DNA from: Erythroxylum novogranatense
Taxonomy: Eukaryota > Streptophyta > Magnoliopsida > Malpighiales > Erythroxylaceae
Direction: 5' to 3'
NCBI GenBank assembly: GCA_029891385.1
Contig: CM057228.1
Span: forward strand, 29,020,214-29,084,213
DNA: 64,000 nucleotides
A program made the translations under genes and the position numbers. Every line of letters begins with the position of its first letter. The stretch's first letter is position 1. Of the stretch, positions 11,909-22,454 are shown piece by piece. The notes beneath the pieces are model-generated. The model ran no database searches. It worked only from the letters and a program-made list of their open reading frames with translations, and was not told the DNA's origin.

Positions 11909-14052
11909 TGTAACGTGGGACTCACTAAGCCCTTTTGTATTGTTCTATACTTGGAGATGGTACTGTATATTGATATATACATGGTTGTATATGAGTTCAA
12001 ATATGTGTTTAAATCCTTTTGGGTATATATGTTAGTGATTTATAATATTATATGCCCTTACATGAACTTAGAGTTCATCGGTATGCGAAATCTTGGAGAT
12101 TTCTAACATATAAGCTTCTAAGTGTATAAAATCGAGTCTATTGGATGGATATGGCCATAGTGGTTGAGTTATATGTCTTCTAATGCCTTAGAGGTGATTA
12201 GACATGATTTATAAACTTATTGGATACTTAGAAAGCATAATTGAAAAAGTTGATGCACATAAGGGCTTATTTGCCAATTCTTAAAAGTCAAAGGACTTAA
12301 ATATAAATTTTCAATTCTTGGAGGATCAATATGTAATTTTATAAAGTTAAGGGGATATTATTTTCAAAAGTCCAGGGGTCAAAATAAAAATAAAAGAAGA
12401 GTCAATATTCTAGACCCTTCTTCACGTATGGCCGTGCACCCCACCATTAAAGACTTGAAATATTTTGTTTTAATTATAAAAAATGGATAATAGAGGAGGA
12501 GAAGAACCCATTTTTGGCTATCACTAAAATCCTACCCTTTTTTTTATTCTTGAACCCAAATCAAGGTGTTCTAAGCTAATTTGGGATCAAGGAACTCAAA
12601 TCTATCATTAGATTTGAGAAATTCTCAAAGGATTTTAAGATATCACTAAAGGAAAGTTTAGGTAAGTTTTGTGTCATCTTTCTCTACATTATGATTTTGA
12701 GTTTGGTGTTAAGATATGTTGTTCTCTATGATTGAATATACATGAAACATGGGTTAGACGAATGAAATGAGTCATGGAGAAGTCCCCTTAATTAAAAAAT
12801 GAAATGTTCCCTTTTTGTTGAAAGTTTGTGAATTTTTTAATTTCTTTTGAAATTGATGATTTAAATGAATTCTATGGTGTTAATTGTATTTGTATAATAT
12901 AAATTTATGATGAACAATGAAAAAGATGTATATAGGATAAGGCTTGGTCAAAATGGTGGGAGAAGGAATGGATTAATGTAATGAGTTGTATAATTATGAT
13001 GAATATGACTTAAATGAAGGGAATTGGATTGAATGGAGTGGTAAAATGTGTTGTTGTTTGGAAATGTTTGTTATATAATAAGATAGGAGCATGGATTACT
13101 ATAATAAAGTCTTGAAAATATGACTTGAAAATCATGCACATTAGGTGTTTGATAAAATCCCAAAGTGAATGTGGCTTAGGATTTAAGGATTCGAAATGAT
13201 ATGCATTGAAAAACGGCTTTCATGTTTTCTTATAGTAAACTTGAATTTTGTTTAGATGAATGAGTAATAGCCTAATGTGCTTGGATAAAAATGTGCTTAA
13301 TTAGGTTTTGAAATGAGTAAGTATTGGATTAAAGGCATTAAATGCCTTGGAAAATGCAAAAGAAAAGCTAAGGTGAATACTAAGGAAAGTAACCATGTGA
13401 GAAGCTTAATGGTCAAATCTTATAACTTAAAGATAGTGATATTATGATTTATACACTTATGTGATGGTGTATAAATATGACATATATGTTTGAGTAATAA
13501 ATACATTGTATATTTTTATGTATAAAAGCTCGGAAGCTGTGAATCGAGGAGCTCGTATAGAGGATTATTGAAATTAAGGGAGTGTATACCTTGTTTTGAG
13601 GTGAGTTAAGAAAGTCATATCTCTCAAATGGGATTAGATCATCCTCAAACATGCATGATGACTTGTACGTGAATTTTAAACCTAGGTAATGTATAGTATA
13701 ATTGAATCTCAAATAGATGCTAAGTATACTTGTGTATTTAATAAACAACATTATTTTGAAACTGATGTTTTTATTACGTATTTTGAGAAATGATATTGTT
13801 TTCAACAAACCTACACTTAAAGTGCAAAGGGCAATATTTTATTTTTTGAAACTACATTTTTGAATAACTTTGCATTTGGAGTGCAAAGGTTGGTATGATG
13901 TGTGTATTTGTTCTCTTTTGGCTTAGAACCATGGTAAGGTTCCATTTTATCGATTGGACCGATAAATATAAGCATGGTGCCTTACTTGATTTTAGTACTT
14001 AATATTTTTATAGGATTTTTGTGATTGGTGAGGTAATGATTGGGCAATCATG
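11909..14052 (+). repeat. LTR-A, left part of a long solo LTR
   Basis: It begins TGTAACGTGGGACTC just after the CVKGKQ motif of Copia-1 and runs to the TCATG duplication of the SIRE-like insertion. The right part is at 26195-27228. Joined, LTR-A is about 3.2 kb, starts TG and ends CA, and is flanked by TTAAA and GTAAA, a degraded 5-bp duplication. No coding sequence is convincing. The minus reading frame at 13449-13808 has no recognisable motif. The family is probably Ty3/gypsy, judged by length and the CTCACT...TCACCCCC motif at 26705-26733. Confidence 0.7.
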
Positions 14053-15114
14053 TGAAGTGAATCACACGTTAATACAGCACTTAGAAAACGATATTAGAAT
14101 GCACGAGAAGGGGGGGTTGAATTGTGTATTCCCCTTTTTTATAAATCTTTTCAAAACTATTTGTTAGAAAAATTCTTTACAGAATTTTTATAGATTCTGA
14201 TTGATCAAACTTTTCAATACTATGTATATAAAAAGTAAGTAATGATAAAATTTGAAACTAAAATAGAGATAGAGAGTAAGAGTGGTAGACACGAAGATTT
14301 ATTCTGGTTCACCCCAAACCGTGGGCTACGTCCAGTCCTCAGAGTTTCTTCTGAGATTTCACTATCTCTTCAATCGTTACAAGTATTCTTTCACGAGCCT
14401 CTTCAGGTCTCTACAACCAGTATTCTTTCACACTTAGCCTCTGCAGGCTATCTGTACAACTTTTCTTCTCATAAAAATATTTGAACACTTGTTATAGAAA
14501 AATAGCAATCAGCTAAATCACTTTTTCACGTAGTAATTTTTCTCGCTATTTTGTGTAAGTATCTGTACGTATGTAACTTTTTGTAACTCTTTGTGTATAT
14601 CACTTTTTTGTGTAACTTTGCAATCTTCGACTTCGACTTGTATTTATAGCCTTCGTCTTCAACTGCTTCTTGATTCTTGAATCTTGAATCTTTAATCTTG
14701 AAAGAAACGGTTAATCAGTGGAGTTCTGTAACTAATTCGAACTGACTCTTGGCTCGCTTCTTTTCTCTCGTCAAGCGTCTACTTTTGTATTTACAGATAC
14801 GTCTGCGCTCGCTTTTGCATTTAAGGTCTGCGTCTGCGTCGCTTTGCATTTCGTCTACTTCGCTCAGATTTAAGGCTCAAGTGCGCTTACTCAGATTTGC
14901 ATCTGCGTCTTTCCCGCGTCTTTCATTATCTGTGTCGTCTTCGTCTATTGTGATTTTAGCTGTTTCAACTTCGCTCAGGTCTCGAGTTAATTAAATGCGT
15001 AATAAATGTATGCGAGTTCGTCGTGTCCGACTTCGCCTGCTTTTGTTTTCTTTGATTTGATCTCTTTTGTTATACATCAAAATCATATTTATGTAAAGTC
15101 ATTTTGACTTAACA
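14053..15114 (-). repeat. 3' LTR of the SIRE-like element
   Basis: On the plus strand it starts TGAAGTGAATCACAC and ends TTTTGACTTAACA. It is 1062 bp, against about 1140 bp for the other LTR after removing LTR-B. The difference lies largely in the GTCTGC-rich tract. The reading frames 14242-14484 and 14749-14994 are within the LTR and are not taken as genes. Confidence 0.9.
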
Positions 15115-15128
15115 ATCTCCCCTTTTTA
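15115..15128 (-). other. Polypurine tract of the SIRE-like element
   Basis: On the minus strand TAAAAAGGGGAGAT directly abuts the 3' LTR start (TGTTAAGTC). Confidence 0.85.
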
Positions 15129-15381
15129 GTATAACAAATTATATACAAGAAAAGAAAACAAAATTTATGATGTTGCAAAAGTAAAACAAAACTTATCTTC
15201 TTCCTTTCTTCGTCTGCTGTGGTCACACCTTCTTTGTCTGAACATCCTCTCCTCTTCTGTTCATTTTCTTCTTTTCTTGCTCTCACCCTATTTGTTATAA
15301 TAAAAAATGATTAATGATTCGGCTCTTCAGCAGCTCGCTATCATCTTTTCGATCATTCACCGCTCCTTCATGTCGCTGAGT

Positions 15382-17657
15382 TCACCACGTAATCGCTAAC
15401 TTCATCCGTGGATCAACCGATGAGGAGGCTTGATCAGTATCTGCTGATGGAGGAGTGAAGGGAATTGAAGTAGTGTAAGCATCAGAAGATGGAATGTAGT
15501 CTTCATTGATCTCAAAGGTAGGTGGAGGAATGAACGTTTTAGCTTCAGGAAGATTTAAGTCAAAAGGAACAGCAAGATCAAGAATCGCCTTCCTCATAGG
15601 GTAATGCTTGTGTTTGTATAGACAGTGTATTAGACAGAGGGCCAATACGTAGAGCTGTCTGAACAAGGTACTCAATAAATGTTCCTGTTCTTATTCTTCC
15701 CCTTACTGGACAGTCTTCCTCCTTATTAGTATAGCTGCAGCTCGCTTTATCTGGATTCTGTGCAGGAGTGCATGCCTCGTCAATTCTTCGCACTTCTTCT
15801 GCAATCTGATCTGCAGACGATCAATACTAGCATCATCTTCTAAAATAATTTTGACTTCCCCTAGTAAAATCTAGTGGATATCTTGGCAGTATATCCGCAC
15901 AACCATTATCTCTGTTTCTTTGTGATTGAGAAAATAGTACATGGTCAGGCGGGACGTTTTGAAGAATATGGCATCAGAAAGAAAATCCCAAGGTATCATA
16001 GAAGATCTTTTCATCTTCTTTGAGTAACTCCCATGTGTTACGATTAATCACCATAGGTTGTACCATAGCCACTATTTTCTTCACTGGTTGAGCACCGATT
16101 GCAATAGCAGTCCTTTGTCTGGTAACTACTTCCACCATTTTGATCTTCAACTTCTGTTTCCTCAAAAACTTATGGTAGTTGTATACCATCAGACACGGTT
16201 TATCATCATCCGAATCTGATACTGTTGTTGCTTCTTGATGTGCTTCAATAGGAGTCATCTGATCCGGGCTTTCCTCTACTGACTCCTCCTGTTGAGAAAT
16301 AGATATTTCTTGAACCGTGCTTTCCTCCACCGGTTCCTCCTGTTAAACAATAGGGTTTCGAATCAGATATCGCTCGGTTTCGCTTCTTCTCGAACAAAGA
16401 TCAATAGTTTCTTTCGTTGACTAACTTCCTCGGCTTGAAATGATCTTCTTCGACTAACCTTCTTAGTCTTTGTCTCTCGCTTGACTAGTCTTACCGATTT
16501 CTTTGCTGGAGATTTTCCTCTCTCAGATTTTGATTTTCTCTTCCTCTCAGTCTCTTTGGTTTTTCTGGCCGTATCTTCTTCCAGAATAGAGACTAAAGAT
16601 CTTGTGGCTCTGGGTGCACAAGACTTAGAGGTTTCTTCACGACTCTGCTCTCTAGCAATCTTTTCTTCTTGTTGCCTTAGAGTCCTAATCCTCGGTGATC
16701 TCTTTGCTTTCTTCACGACTTCGCTCAAAAGACTTTCTCCTCGTCTTTTTGGCGCACTTTGTTCTGTCCTCTGGGATTGGCTTTCTTTGAAATGAGGACT
16801 CGCCTGTTTCATGAGAGGTCTTCCTAACACTCTCCTTAGTTCATCCGCAGCGATCCGGTACTCATCGGAGATTGAGAACTTGAGCGGAGTCTTCTTCAAT
16901 ACGCGCTCCCCCTCAGTTCTTGACTTCCTTGAAGAGTCAGCTTGGTCTTTGTCTACTGTGCTCAGACTCATTCGCCGTAATGTATGTGCATCGATCTTGC
17001 TCTTCACAGGAACAATTCTTCTATTTCCTTGGTGCAGACGAATACCAGATTCCTTAAAAATCCTCGTCAGAAGCATACCATAAGGATAACTAGTTGAATC
17101 CTTTATCCCCTTAATCATATAATGAAGGATCAAGAAGGGTAAATCTATGGGATTTCGATTCAATAGGTAGAACAGATATTGTTCATCCAGGGTGGTCACC
17201 AAATGTCTTGAACCAACTCTAGGTAGAATGCAATTAAACAAAATTGCATGAAGCACCCTAGCCTTTGGAATCAAATTGGATGTCTTCCTCTCCCTTGAAT
17301 CATTTGTGCCATATAGTTGCCTCCTGATATCTTCTTCCTTCATACCGACTTGGGACATCCATCCGGCCTTGGTAGACAGCTTTCACCAACCGATGGACAA
17401 TCGATCACCTTCTTTATAAGCTCCTTTGTCACAACAACAGATATTCTATCTACAGAAGATACGATGGTGTTGTCTATTAGTTGAGCATTCTTCCAAAACT
17501 CATATACCTCATTTGTGTATACAGGTTCTTGCGTCTGGAAGAAGTTCCTCCAACCAGCTCCTATGATTTCTGGTTCTACATCCATGCTGTCTCTTCTTAG
17601 TGATTCAAAGTTCACATGTCTTCTATAAATCATAGTTGCTTCCATTGTGTAGAGCAA
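15382..17657 (-). pseudogene. SIRE-like third ORF in the envelope position (broken)
   Basis: Downstream of RNase H the minus strand keeps coding in four overlapping frames (15382-15675, 15578-15793, 15974-16330 and 16363-17358) led by 17340-17657, so at least three frameshifts are present. The N-terminal 300 residues are rich in hydrophobic and aromatic residues (ARVLHAILFNCILPR, DEQYLFYLLNRNPIDLPFLI) and resemble the 'putative plant transposon protein' domain I know from ORFs next to plant retrotransposon pol genes. The middle is extremely basic and Ser/Glu/Arg-rich. No clear signal peptide or terminal membrane anchor is visible, so an envelope role is not supported by sequence alone. Confidence 0.6.
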
Positions 17658-17904
17658 AAACTATCTTCTGGAGAACTTTTTGAGTGAGATGTTTTGAGAG
17701 AATTGGTAAAGCAGAAATGAACCGTCAGGAGATGATGAAAAGACCGCAATAATTTCACCTTCAGTCTACTTGTAGGATTATAGTCCGATGAGTTCTAGAA
17801 TCATTAAGAACCTCGATATAATCAGATTTTTCCCTAAAAAAATCTTCCTTGTGAGAGAAGTTACCAGGTATAACTCACTGTAACTAACGTCGTTAGTTTT
17901 GACG

Positions 17905-18229
17905 TTACTTTAGTCCTGACCGTTCACTTAACATAACCACGTTAAGATTGCGTCTTATCTTCTGGAACCGTTCTTCACTCAGTGGTTTAGTGAAGATATC
18001 TGCGCCACCAAGTTCTGTTTCAACGAATCGTAGAAGCACCACTTTTCTCTCGAACATAGTCTCGAAAGTGATGTCGACTTCTATATGCTTCATGCCGAAT
18101 GTCAATTGTATTCTTTGATAGATTGATTGCACTTTGGTGTTGTCGCAATAGATTGGAATCTCCTCCTCTTGAATCTGAATAGTCTTCAAGTCGATATTTG
18201 ATCCACGCGTCTCGTGAGCAAGAATTCAT
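17905..18229 (-). pseudogene. SIRE-like RNase H, C-terminal end
   Basis: Two overlapping minus frames (17905-18189 and 18020-18229) together read CSRDAWIK, IPIYCDN, AINLSKN, MKHIEV, LRFVETE and ADIFTKPLSEERF, the standard end of copia RNase H. A frameshift near 18180 and further small indels break the reading. It is continuous with the RT/RNase H frame at 18226-19161. Confidence 0.85.
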
Positions 18230-19161
18230 GCGACATATATATTCGATTCAATGGTTGATAGAGCAATTGAGCTTTGTCTCTTGCTTGACCAGGAGACTAG
18301 ATTTCCTCCAAGAAAGTGACATCCTCCATTTGTGCTCTTCCTTTCGATTCTATCTCCGGCATAGTCCGCATCGCAATATCCAATTAACCTAAAATCTTTA
18401 CCTTTCTCAAACATTAAGCAAAGATCAGTAGTACCTGCGAGATATCTCAGAATTCTTTTAACAGCAACAAAATGAGACTCTCTAGGATCGGCTTGAAATC
18501 TTGCACACAAGCATACACTGAACAAAATATCAGGTCTACTTGCTGTAAGATACAGTAAAGAACCAATCATCCCTCTATATAGGGTTTGATCCACCTTCTT
18601 ACCAAGTTCATCTTTCGACAAAAGGTTTGAAGGATGCATCGGAGTTGCCATAAGCTTCACATTATTCATGTCAAATTTATTCAACAACTCTTTCACATAC
18701 TTTTGTTGATGAATGAAGATCTTCTCTTCAGTTTGCTTAACTTGCAACCCAAGAAAGAACTTTAACTCACCCATCATACTCATTTCAAATTCTTTCTTCA
18801 TTAGACCCTCAAACTTCAAGCACAACTCTTTTGAAGTAGCACCAAAAATGATATCATCAACGTAGATCTGTACTAAGATAAAATCATTCTGAAAATTCTT
18901 CCTAAAGAGCGTATTATCAACTTGACCTCTACTGAAACCATTCTCTATTAAAAAGGTACTCAGACGATCATACCAAGCTCTAGGAGCTTGCTTCAGGCCG
19001 TATAAGGCTTTGTGAAGTCTATAGACATAGTCTGGGTTTTTAACATCTTCGAAGCCAGGTGGTTGTTTCACATACACCTCTTCATCTATAAAGCCATTCA
19101 GAAATGCACTCTTCACATCCATCTGAAACAACTTTATATCATGACAGATCGCATATGCCAA
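18226..19161 (-). CDS. SIRE-like reverse transcriptase and RNase H (pol fragment)
   Basis: A 311-aa open frame covers most of copia RT: QMDVKSAFLNG near residue 15, ALYGLKQAPRAWYDRL near 50, and the catalytic YVDDIIFGAT near 100. These are followed by the RT-RNase H connection (YRGMIGSLLYLTASRPDI) and RNase H with GYCDADYAGD and SWSSKRQSSIALST. The conserved Asp pair of the RT active site is intact. The frame lacks the RT N-terminus, which lies in other frames to the right (19162-19350), and the C-terminus at 17905-18229. It is part of a single gag-pol polyprotein gene, not an independent gene. Confidence 0.88.
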   Translation of the reverse strand: MAYAICHDIKLFQMDVKSAFLNGFIDEEVYVKQPPGFEDVKNPDYVYRLHKALYGLKQAPRAWYDRLSTFLIENGFSRGQVDNTLFRKNFQNDFILVQIYVDDIIFGATSKELCLKFEGLMKKEFEMSMMGELKFFLGLQVKQTEEKIFIHQQKYVKELLNKFDMNNVKLMATPMHPSNLLSKDELGKKVDQTLYRGMIGSLLYLTASRPDILFSVCLCARFQADPRESHFVAVKRILRYLAGTTDLCLMFEKGKDFRLIGYCDADYAGDRIERKSTNGGCHFLGGNLVSWSSKRQSSIALSTIESNIYVA

Positions 19162-19353
19162 CGAAATCCTTATAGCTTCAAGTCTTGCTACTGGAGCATA
19201 TGTTTCATTGTAGTCTATTCCTTCTTGCTGATTATAGCCTTGTTATACTAATCTAGCCTTATTTCGACTCACTCTTCCTGATTCGTCTAACTTATTCTTA
19301 AAAACCCATCTGGTTCCTATAATGGATTTCTTAGGTGGTTTAGGAACTAAGGA

Positions 19354-19674
19354 CTAGACGTTATTCCTAGTAAATTGATTCAGCTCCTCTTGCATGGCTA
19401 ACACCCAAGCTTTGTCTTGAAGAGCTTCCTCAACCTTCTTAGGCTCTACTTCGGAGATAAAAGCTACATTAGCTTCTCTTCTGAATCTGGACCTTGTCCT
19501 AACTCCATCTGAGGTCTCACCGATAATTAACTCTTCTGGATGAGAACTTTTATAATTCCAATTTTGTCTTAGTTCAATAGTTTCTGGAATATCCTCAATT
19601 TTGTTCTCATGAGTGTCTGATGAAGGAGTTTCTGAAGTATCATCTAAGTTCTTTGAAGGACCTTCATTCTCCAT
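19354..19674 (-). pseudogene. SIRE-like integrase-RT linker
   Basis: An acidic, low-complexity stretch is followed by GVRTRSRFRRE and EVEPKKVEEALQDKAWVLAMQEEL. This is the usual copia junction, where the integrase tail ends and RT begins with EPKNVEEALxDxxWxxAMQEEL. A stop near 19356 cuts it from the RT frame. Confidence 0.85.
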
Positions 19675-19758
19675 GTCATCTTCCTTATGAGGTTGAGAGC
19701 TATCATCAAACTTGACATGGATGGTCTCTTCAACAGTCTTTGAAGTAAGATTGTAAAT

Positions 19759-20190
19759 TCAAAATGCCTTAGACGATGATGAATAGCCTAGAAAGATTCC
19801 TGGATAGGTCTTTGAATCGAATTTATCCAACAGCTCTTTCGTATTCAGAATGGAACATTTGCACCCGAATGGATGAAAATAAGATATGCTTGGTCTTCTT
19901 CCATTCCATAACTCATATGGAGTCTTCTTCAACATGGGTCGCAACAGAATTCTATTCTGAATATAGCATGCTGTATTCACAGCTTTTGCCCATAAATACT
20001 TAGGAAGATTCATCTTACATAGCATGGTCCTTGCCATCTCTTGAATCGTCCTATTCTTCCTTTCAACAACTCCATTTTGTTGTGGAGTTCTAGGGGCCGA
20101 GAAGTTGTGGGAAATTCCATTCTCCTCACAGAATACTCTAAACTTCTCATTTTCAAACTCTCCACCATGGTCACTCCTGATACTGCACAT
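19759..20190 (-). pseudogene. SIRE-like integrase, C-terminal half only
   Basis: The 143-aa frame begins at IRSDHGGEFEN, the second catalytic Asp region, and continues through GISHNFSAPRTPQQNGVVERKNRT (with the catalytic Glu), YLWAKAVNTACYIQNR, TPYELWNG and GCKC to KFDSKTYPGIFLGYS. The HHCC zinc finger, the first catalytic Asp and the GAG-pre-integrase domain are absent. The protease region at about 20215 runs straight into LLNEKG next to this block, which marks an internal deletion. Confidence 0.85.
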
Positions 20191-20215
20191 TCCTTTTTCA
20201 TTCAGTAACTTTCTA

Positions 20216-20472
20216 TTTTCCCGATTCCAATAATTTTGCCATGCTGGTTGTCTTCGAAAGTTATTGATCCTCCCTTCTTATACTGAAGGTCTAGGAACAT
20301 AGACTTTCTTCCCGTCATGTGTCGCGAGCATCCACTGTCTAAATACCAATGGTGCTTGCCGTATCTTCCAAGGAAGGATATCTGCAGGAGAAACTATTTT
20401 ATTTTTTGGTACCCAAATTTTCTTGGGTCCTTTACGGTTAGTAGTATGCATATAATGTGATCTTTCATGCAT
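20216..20472 (-). pseudogene. SIRE-like protease region
   Basis: Minus-strand frames carry GPKKIWVPK and then WYLDSGCSRHMTG (about 20305-20345), the protease active-site DSG with the SCSRHMTG context typical of SIRE-type copia. They continue with FEDNQHGKIIGIGKI up to the deletion junction near 20205. Frames shift within the block. Confidence 0.8.
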
Positions 20473-20640
20473 ATAACTAGGACGTTGATTAAAATGAATT
20501 ATCCTATAACTTCCTTTTGAAAGATGATTTTTACTTAGACCGAATCTTGTTTCCTGTAAACCCTAATCCATTTTATCACTTTCGGATGTCTACATTTTTC
20601 AAGCATTTCATTCATTTTCTTTGTACTTTCGTGAAAGTAG

Positions 20641-21441
20641 CTAAATCAATGATAAATTCTTAATCCTTAGTTTAAGTTGATTGATCTCTTCGATCCGCTC
20701 TACAAACTTCCTTTTATCTTCTAATTGTTTCTTTAAACAAATATTTTCTCTCTCTATTACCTCAGTATGTCTAATATTTTCTACATACTTTTTCTTTAAC
20801 AGCTTGTACTTTTTTAGAATAACATTAGAATCTTCTAACAGTTCTGAGTATGCATCATGCAAATTATCGTAGTCAGATTTTACCTCCTCATCACGATCTT
20901 CCTCAGCCATCAGGCAGATGTTCGCATGTTCTGATGACTCGTAACCTGTATCTGATTCAGATGAATCTAGGTCCTCCCAAGTTGCCATCATACTTTTCTT
21001 GCCTTCTCTACTCTTTTTTGATTTCTTCTTGAGAGTAGGACATTCGGACTTGTAGTGTCCAGGCTGGTTGCACTCGTAGCAGATAATAAAAGACTTCTTT
21101 GGTTTAGCTTCATCTATCCCATTCTTTCTGAATGTCTGGTTCCCTCTGGACTTCTTCTTCCACATGCGTCTTATCTTTCTGGAGATGAAAGATAATTCGT
21201 CATCTTCATCACTTGACTCTGATTCTGATTGGCTGGAGTTGTCATCCTTTGATTCTTCAATTTTCAACGCTTTTGATGACTTCCTCCTTCTCTGAGTCTT
21301 ACGATTCTTCTGTTCGACCTTCAGTGCTATCGACTTGTCCCGCTTGGCCTTGTCTTCAGCGTTGAGTTCAACTTCATGAATCTTTAAGGATCCCAGCAAC
21401 TCATCCAGCTTTAACACGCTCAAGTCTTTGGCTTCTTGCAC
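20641..21441 (-). CDS. SIRE-like gag, C-terminal part with zinc knuckle
   Basis: The 266-aa frame contains a basic stretch, a Ser/Asp/Glu-rich region, the CCHC nucleocapsid zinc knuckle CYECNQPGHYKSEC (about residue 122), and a long charged, probably coiled-coil tail (ELLEDSNVILKKYKLLKKKY, then IEEINQLKLRIKNL). It continues the UBN2-type gag that starts at 22020 but is separated from it by a frameshift between 21441 and 21511. Gag would form the virus-like particle. Confidence 0.82.
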   Translation of the reverse strand: MQEAKDLSVLKLDELLGSLKIHEVELNAEDKAKRDKSIALKVEQKNRKTQRRRKSSKALKIEESKDDNSSQSESESSDEDDELSFISRKIRRMWKKKSRGNQTFRKNGIDEAKPKKSFIICYECNQPGHYKSECPTLKKKSKKSREGKKSMMATWEDLDSSESDTGYESSEHANICLMAEEDRDEEVKSDYDNLHDAYSELLEDSNVILKKYKLLKKKYVENIRHTEVIERENICLKKQLEDKRKFVERIEEINQLKLRIKNLSLI

Positions 21442-21510
21442 CGCAGTAACTTTAGGTCTCCATCTCTTAGGAAGACTTCTTAGAATCTTTCGAACATGAT
21501 CTTGATTATT

Positions 21511-22020
21511 TTACGTCCTTCCAAGAGCTTTCAATCCATTGACAATTGTTTGAAATCTTCCAAACATTTGATCAATAGATTCTTCATCTTCCATCCTGAA
21601 AAATTCATATTGATGCACAAGAATACTTATCTTGGATTCTTTAACTTGGCTTGTGCTTTCGTGAGCAATGGACAATGTGTCCCACATCTCTTTTGCAGTG
21701 TCGCAACCGTGCACTTTGTCGTACTCGCTCCTGCTTAGGGCACACGTTAAGAAAAATTTTGCCTTTGAATTTAGCTGTATTCTTGCTTTCTGATCAGCCA
21801 TCCATCTGTTCCGTGGAATAGAATTGCCTTCTTCATCTACAGGTGTATAAGGTCCGTTCTCTATTACGTCCCAAAGGTCGACATGAGTAGATTCGATGAA
21901 TAATCGCATCCTATCTTTCCAAAGAGTGATAGTCTTCTCCGTTGAATGCCGGAGGTCTAGTGATCGAGGCTCCTTCAAAGAATGTATACATGTGATTCCG
22001 CCATTATCTTTAATCCACAC
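21511..22020 (-). CDS. SIRE-like gag, N-terminal part
   Basis: A 169-aa frame starts 42 bases from the 5' LTR. It contains LWKDRMRLFIES, DLWDVIENGP and AKFFLTCALSRSEYDKV. It ends with TAKEMWDTLSIAHEST, VHQYEFFRMEDEESIDQMF and RFQTIVNGLKALG, all hallmarks of the copia gag DUF4219/UBN2 region. A frameshift after LKALGRT separates it from the continuation LRSLPKRWRPKV and the zinc-knuckle part. Confidence 0.85.
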   Translation of the reverse strand: MWIKDNGGITCIHSLKEPRSLDLRHSTEKTITLWKDRMRLFIESTHVDLWDVIENGPYTPVDEEGNSIPRNRWMADQKARIQLNSKAKFFLTCALSRSEYDKVHGCDTAKEMWDTLSIAHESTSQVKESKISILVHQYEFFRMEDEESIDQMFGRFQTIVNGLKALGRT

Positions 22021-22047
22021 TTCGCCAAAGTGATTCTTGGATACCTT

Positions 22048-22059
22048 GCTCTAATACCA
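22048..22059 (-). other. Primer-binding site of the SIRE-like element
   Basis: On the minus strand TGGTATTAGAGC starts two bases from the 5' LTR end. It differs by one base from the initiator tRNA-Met PBS TGGTATCAGAGC. Confidence 0.85.
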
Positions 22060-22454
22060 ATTGAAGTGAATCACACATTAATACAGCACTTAGAAAACGA
22101 TATTAGAATGCACGAGAAGGGGGGGTTGAATTGTATTCCCTTTTTATAAATCTTTTCGTAACTATTTGTTAGAAAATTCTTTACGAATTTTATAGATTCT
22201 GATTGATCAAACTTTTCAATACTATGTATATAAAAAGTAAGTAATGATAAAATTTGAAACTAAAATAGAGATAGAGCGTAAGAGTGGTAGACACGAAGAT
22301 TTATCCTGGTTCACCCCAAACCGTGGGCTACGTCCAGTCCTCAGAGTTTCTTCTGAGATTTCACTATCTCTTCAATCGTTACAAGTATTCTTTCACGAGC
22401 CTCTTCAGGTCTCTACAACCAGTATTCTTTCACACTTAGCCTCTGCAGGCTATC

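Noticed and set aside
13449..13808. 119-aa minus-strand frame
   Set aside because: It lies inside LTR-A, is AT-rich and Ile/Tyr-rich, and has no recognisable motif.
16481..17083. Plus-strand frames of 104 and 90 aa
   Set aside because: Antisense shadows of the SIRE-like accessory ORF.
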